From Glomus cerebriforme (lineage: Eukaryota; Glomeromycota; Glomeromycetes; Glomerales; Glomeraceae), in contig QKYT01000254.1 in the NCBI GenBank assembly GCA_003550305.1, forward strand, positions 19,693-29,979: a DNA stretch of 10,287 nucleotides, in the 5' to 3' direction. The notes under the pieces are model-generated. The model searched no databases. It was not told the origin of the DNA and worked only from the letters and a program-made list of their open reading frames with translations. Position 1 is the first letter of the stretch. Each line of letters opens with the position of its first letter. Positions 8,628 to 10,287 of this stretch are shown one piece after another. Made by a program: the position numbers and the translations under genes.

Positions 8628-9227
8628 ATNCCCTATTANNTTACCTCAGAAAACCAAATAAATCGACATTTGAGAGCCCACCAAATAGGAAATAATCCAT
8701 CCAGAAAAGTTTATTGTCGAATCTGCTATCCTCCTATATCAGTAACAAGCCTAACAGTAGAATTTTTACNCTTTTGGCAGTGNATACATAGCCATCATAA
8801 TGCTGATTTTTGTACTGGTGCTACAGTCACTATTTTTCAACTAATAACTCAAAATCTTCAGACAGCTGAACTTGAATACTTAACCCAGTTAATTGCTAAG
8901 TTACTACAAAGTATAAAATTCCAAGTAATTAATCTACCTCTACTGGAACTCTGTGTCTACACCCATAGAATACTTGAAGCCACCTCTAGTTTTAGTACCN
9001 CCATAACNGATACCTTATTAGAAAATATATATCGAGCCTTTAATCAACCTCNACCTCCTATGCAAAATAATCCTTCAGCCCAAGCCATGGATCAAAATCA
9101 GTTCAACAATTTTATGCAGCAATTAGCTCAAAATAACCAACAAATAAATGCATTAGCTCAAGCTATCCAAGGACAAACTCAACCTCAAGTTAATGCTAAT
9201 GTACAAATTCCTGCTCGTGAATTAGCA

Positions 9228-9725
9228 CTTGTTAAAGTTCCAGATTTTCATNGAAAAGATGATGAAGATCCTCATGAATGGATTGAAATCTTTAATAGAG
9301 CTGCTATCGCTAATAATTGGGNGGCTAATAGAAAAGTTCAAATTGNNNCAGGATATCTTAAAGATGCAGCGCTTGACTGGTATGCTGCTGATGCAGCTAA
9401 TATTGCTCAATGGCATCAAAATGGGCAAAACAATAATTTTGATGATCGATTCATTGCTTACTTTTCTCCTGAAACTAAACAAAATCAATGGTACTATGAA
9501 TTGATGAGCATNAGACAAAAACCAAATGAAAAGGTAGAAGAATTTTCTCGCCGTTTTAAGAAACTTTTACGAAAGGTTAATACCAACAATCAAGTACCCG
9601 CAGTTTTACAAGTTTGTATGTACTTGTATGGCTTGAATCCTCAATATACTCCAATGGTATCTACTAATAATCCTCAGGACCTAAATACTGCTATTGAAAG
9701 AGCTAAAGTGGTTGAAACTGGATTT
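9228..9725 (+). other. Retrotrans_gag (capsid) domain
   Basis: In the Gag frame this span shows the usual pattern of the family: a VPDF entry, a helix with PHEWIEIFNRAAIANNW, the YLKDAALDWY helix, FIAYFSPETKQNQWYYELMS, and the QKPNEKVEEFSRRFKKLLRK helix. It closes with LNPQYTPMVS and an AIERAKVVE helix. Several codons hold N and one (NGA near 9252) could be read as a stop if N is T, but Arg or Gly is equally possible. The family name rests on motif recognition. Confidence 0.75.
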
Positions 9726-10009
9726 AATTACATCCCTACTAAACAAGTATCTCTGGAAGTACCNCTTTCAGTAAATCCTAANCNACCAATTATNACAACT
9801 CCAGTANCAACTGATTCACACAAGGATACTGACGTGGATGCCTTGACACAACAATTGCAACAAATGACTCTTAATTATGCCAACCTCACTACAGCCTTGT
9901 TAGCTCAAAACCGTACTCCTAGAGGACAAAGACCTTTCAAAATAACAATAATGCTGCGACTACCAATAATACCACTAGAAATAATCCTACTCCTAGGAGA
10001 AATATTCAA

Positions 10010-10051
10010 TGTTTCAACTGTGGACAAAATGGATATATCAGTCGTGAATGT
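10010..10051 (+). other. Gag zinc knuckle with His to Tyr change
   Basis: The pattern is C-x2-C-x4-Y-x4-C. The spacing is exactly that of the CCHC retroviral-type knuckle that binds element RNA, but the codon at 10034-10036 is TAT (Tyr) where CAT or CAC (His) is expected. The rest (CFNCGQNG, ISREC) is canonical. Loss of the His ligand would weaken zinc binding. Confidence 0.75.
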
Positions 10052-10165
10052 ACTCAACCTAGACAAAGAAATAATAATAACACTGCCAATAGAAATAACA
10101 ATCGTCAAACTCGCTTTAATAATAATGTACGATCTGCTAACTACGTTGAGGACTATNATAANGTA

Positions 10166-10243
10166 TACTATGAAAACTATGAGGATGAATATGAAAATGA
10201 AGAATACTATGAGGATGAACAATATGAGGATGAGTCTGAAGTT
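10166..10243 (+). repeat. short degenerate repeats encoding YEDE-type acidic units
   Basis: TATGAGGATGA recurs three times, with related units between, encoding repeated Tyr-Glu-Asp-Glu. The resulting Gag tail is strongly acidic and Tyr-rich, directly after the basic Asn/Arg-rich region. The repeats probably arose by local slippage. I know of no assigned function. Confidence 0.6.
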
Positions 10244-10287
10244 TACGTATCTACTCGTTCCAGGAGTACTCCCTATCCATCTCAACC

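Larger units (their letters stand above)
8628..10287 (+). pseudogene. Gag region of a Ty3/gypsy-type LTR retrotransposon (frameshifted, runs off the window)
   Basis: Gag forms the particle that packages element RNA. One frame is open from 8613 to about 9940. The ambiguous codon ATN at 8628 would be a start if N is G; otherwise the first Met is at 9060. An N-terminal region (8628-9059) has CRIC near 8715, an HSHH cluster and FCTGATVTIFQLITQNLQ near 8808. A Gln/Asn-rich linker follows. The Retrotrans_gag capsid domain spans about 9228-9725, with PHEWIEIFNRAAI, YLKDAALDWY and PNEKVEEFSRRFKKLLRK. A one-base loss near 9933-9938 moves the frame into an Asn-rich stretch, a zinc knuckle at 10010-10051 (CFNCGQNG then YISREC, Tyr replacing His), and an acidic Tyr-rich tail open to the window end. 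Codons are A-rich, unlike the T/C-rich LINE. Protease and polymerase would lie downstream. Confidence 0.75.

Noticed and set aside
9229..9504. Plus-strand ORF of 91 codons inside the capsid domain
   Set aside because: It is a frame shadow of the Retrotrans_gag domain, which reads well in the neighbouring frame.
9905..10285. Minus-strand ORF with Ile/Val-rich protein opposite the Gag tail
   Set aside because: It is the complement of the Asn-rich and acidic repeat codons; apparent hydrophobic segments come from AAT/GAT complement, not from a membrane protein.
1..10287. Host genes, tRNA/rRNA genes, CRISPR arrays or a defence system
   Set aside because: None was seen on either strand; all interpretable coding sequence belongs to the LINE or to the LTR-element Gag.

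Overview
The window is transposon sequence from end to end; I see no host gene, RNA gene or CRISPR array. It looks like eukaryotic, AT-rich, repeat-rich nuclear DNA. The best guess is a fungus of an early-diverging lineage such as the arbuscular mycorrhizal Glomeromycotina. That guess rests on recall of similar retroelement proteins and was not checked by any search. Scattered N bases show the assembly is imperfect here.

Layout. (1) Bases 1-305 are the 3' end of a LINE (non-LTR retrotransposon) whose body lies upstream of the window. (2) Bases 306-8541 are a second, near full-length LINE of the same family, in the same orientation and directly abutting the first. It has a short 5' leader, ORF1 (430-2594), a 32-base spacer, ORF2 (2627-8127) and a 3' UTR. 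The last 306 bases of that UTR repeat bases 1-305 at about 94% identity. (3) Bases 8542-8627 are a short leader with a possible LTR end and tRNA primer-binding site. (4) From about 8628 to the window edge is the gag region of a Ty3/gypsy-type LTR retrotransposon, continuing beyond the window. The simplest reading is that the LINE copies sit inside or against the 5' end of the LTR element.

How the parts work together. ORF1 looks like an RNA-binding, nucleic-acid-chaperone type protein, with an RRM-like fold, a degenerate Cys cluster, an SR-rich basic stretch and a coiled coil. ORF2 is a single polyprotein with, in order, an APE-type endonuclease, a reverse transcriptase, a type I RNase H and a Cys/His cluster. 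These are the parts needed for target-primed reverse transcription. The LTR element's Gag has a Retrotrans_gag capsid domain, a zinc knuckle and an acidic Tyr/Glu/Asp tail.

State. The LINE is not intact as sequenced. Following conserved motifs through the three forward frames, I infer three single-base shifts in ORF1 and three in ORF2, plus in-frame TAG, TAA and TGA codons in ORF2. Gag has one shift, and its zinc-knuckle His is replaced by Tyr. No new type of system is evident. The most interesting points are the exact head-to-tail LINE junction, the ORF1 RRM-like domain hidden by two compensating shifts, and the Cys/His-bearing N-terminal region of Gag.
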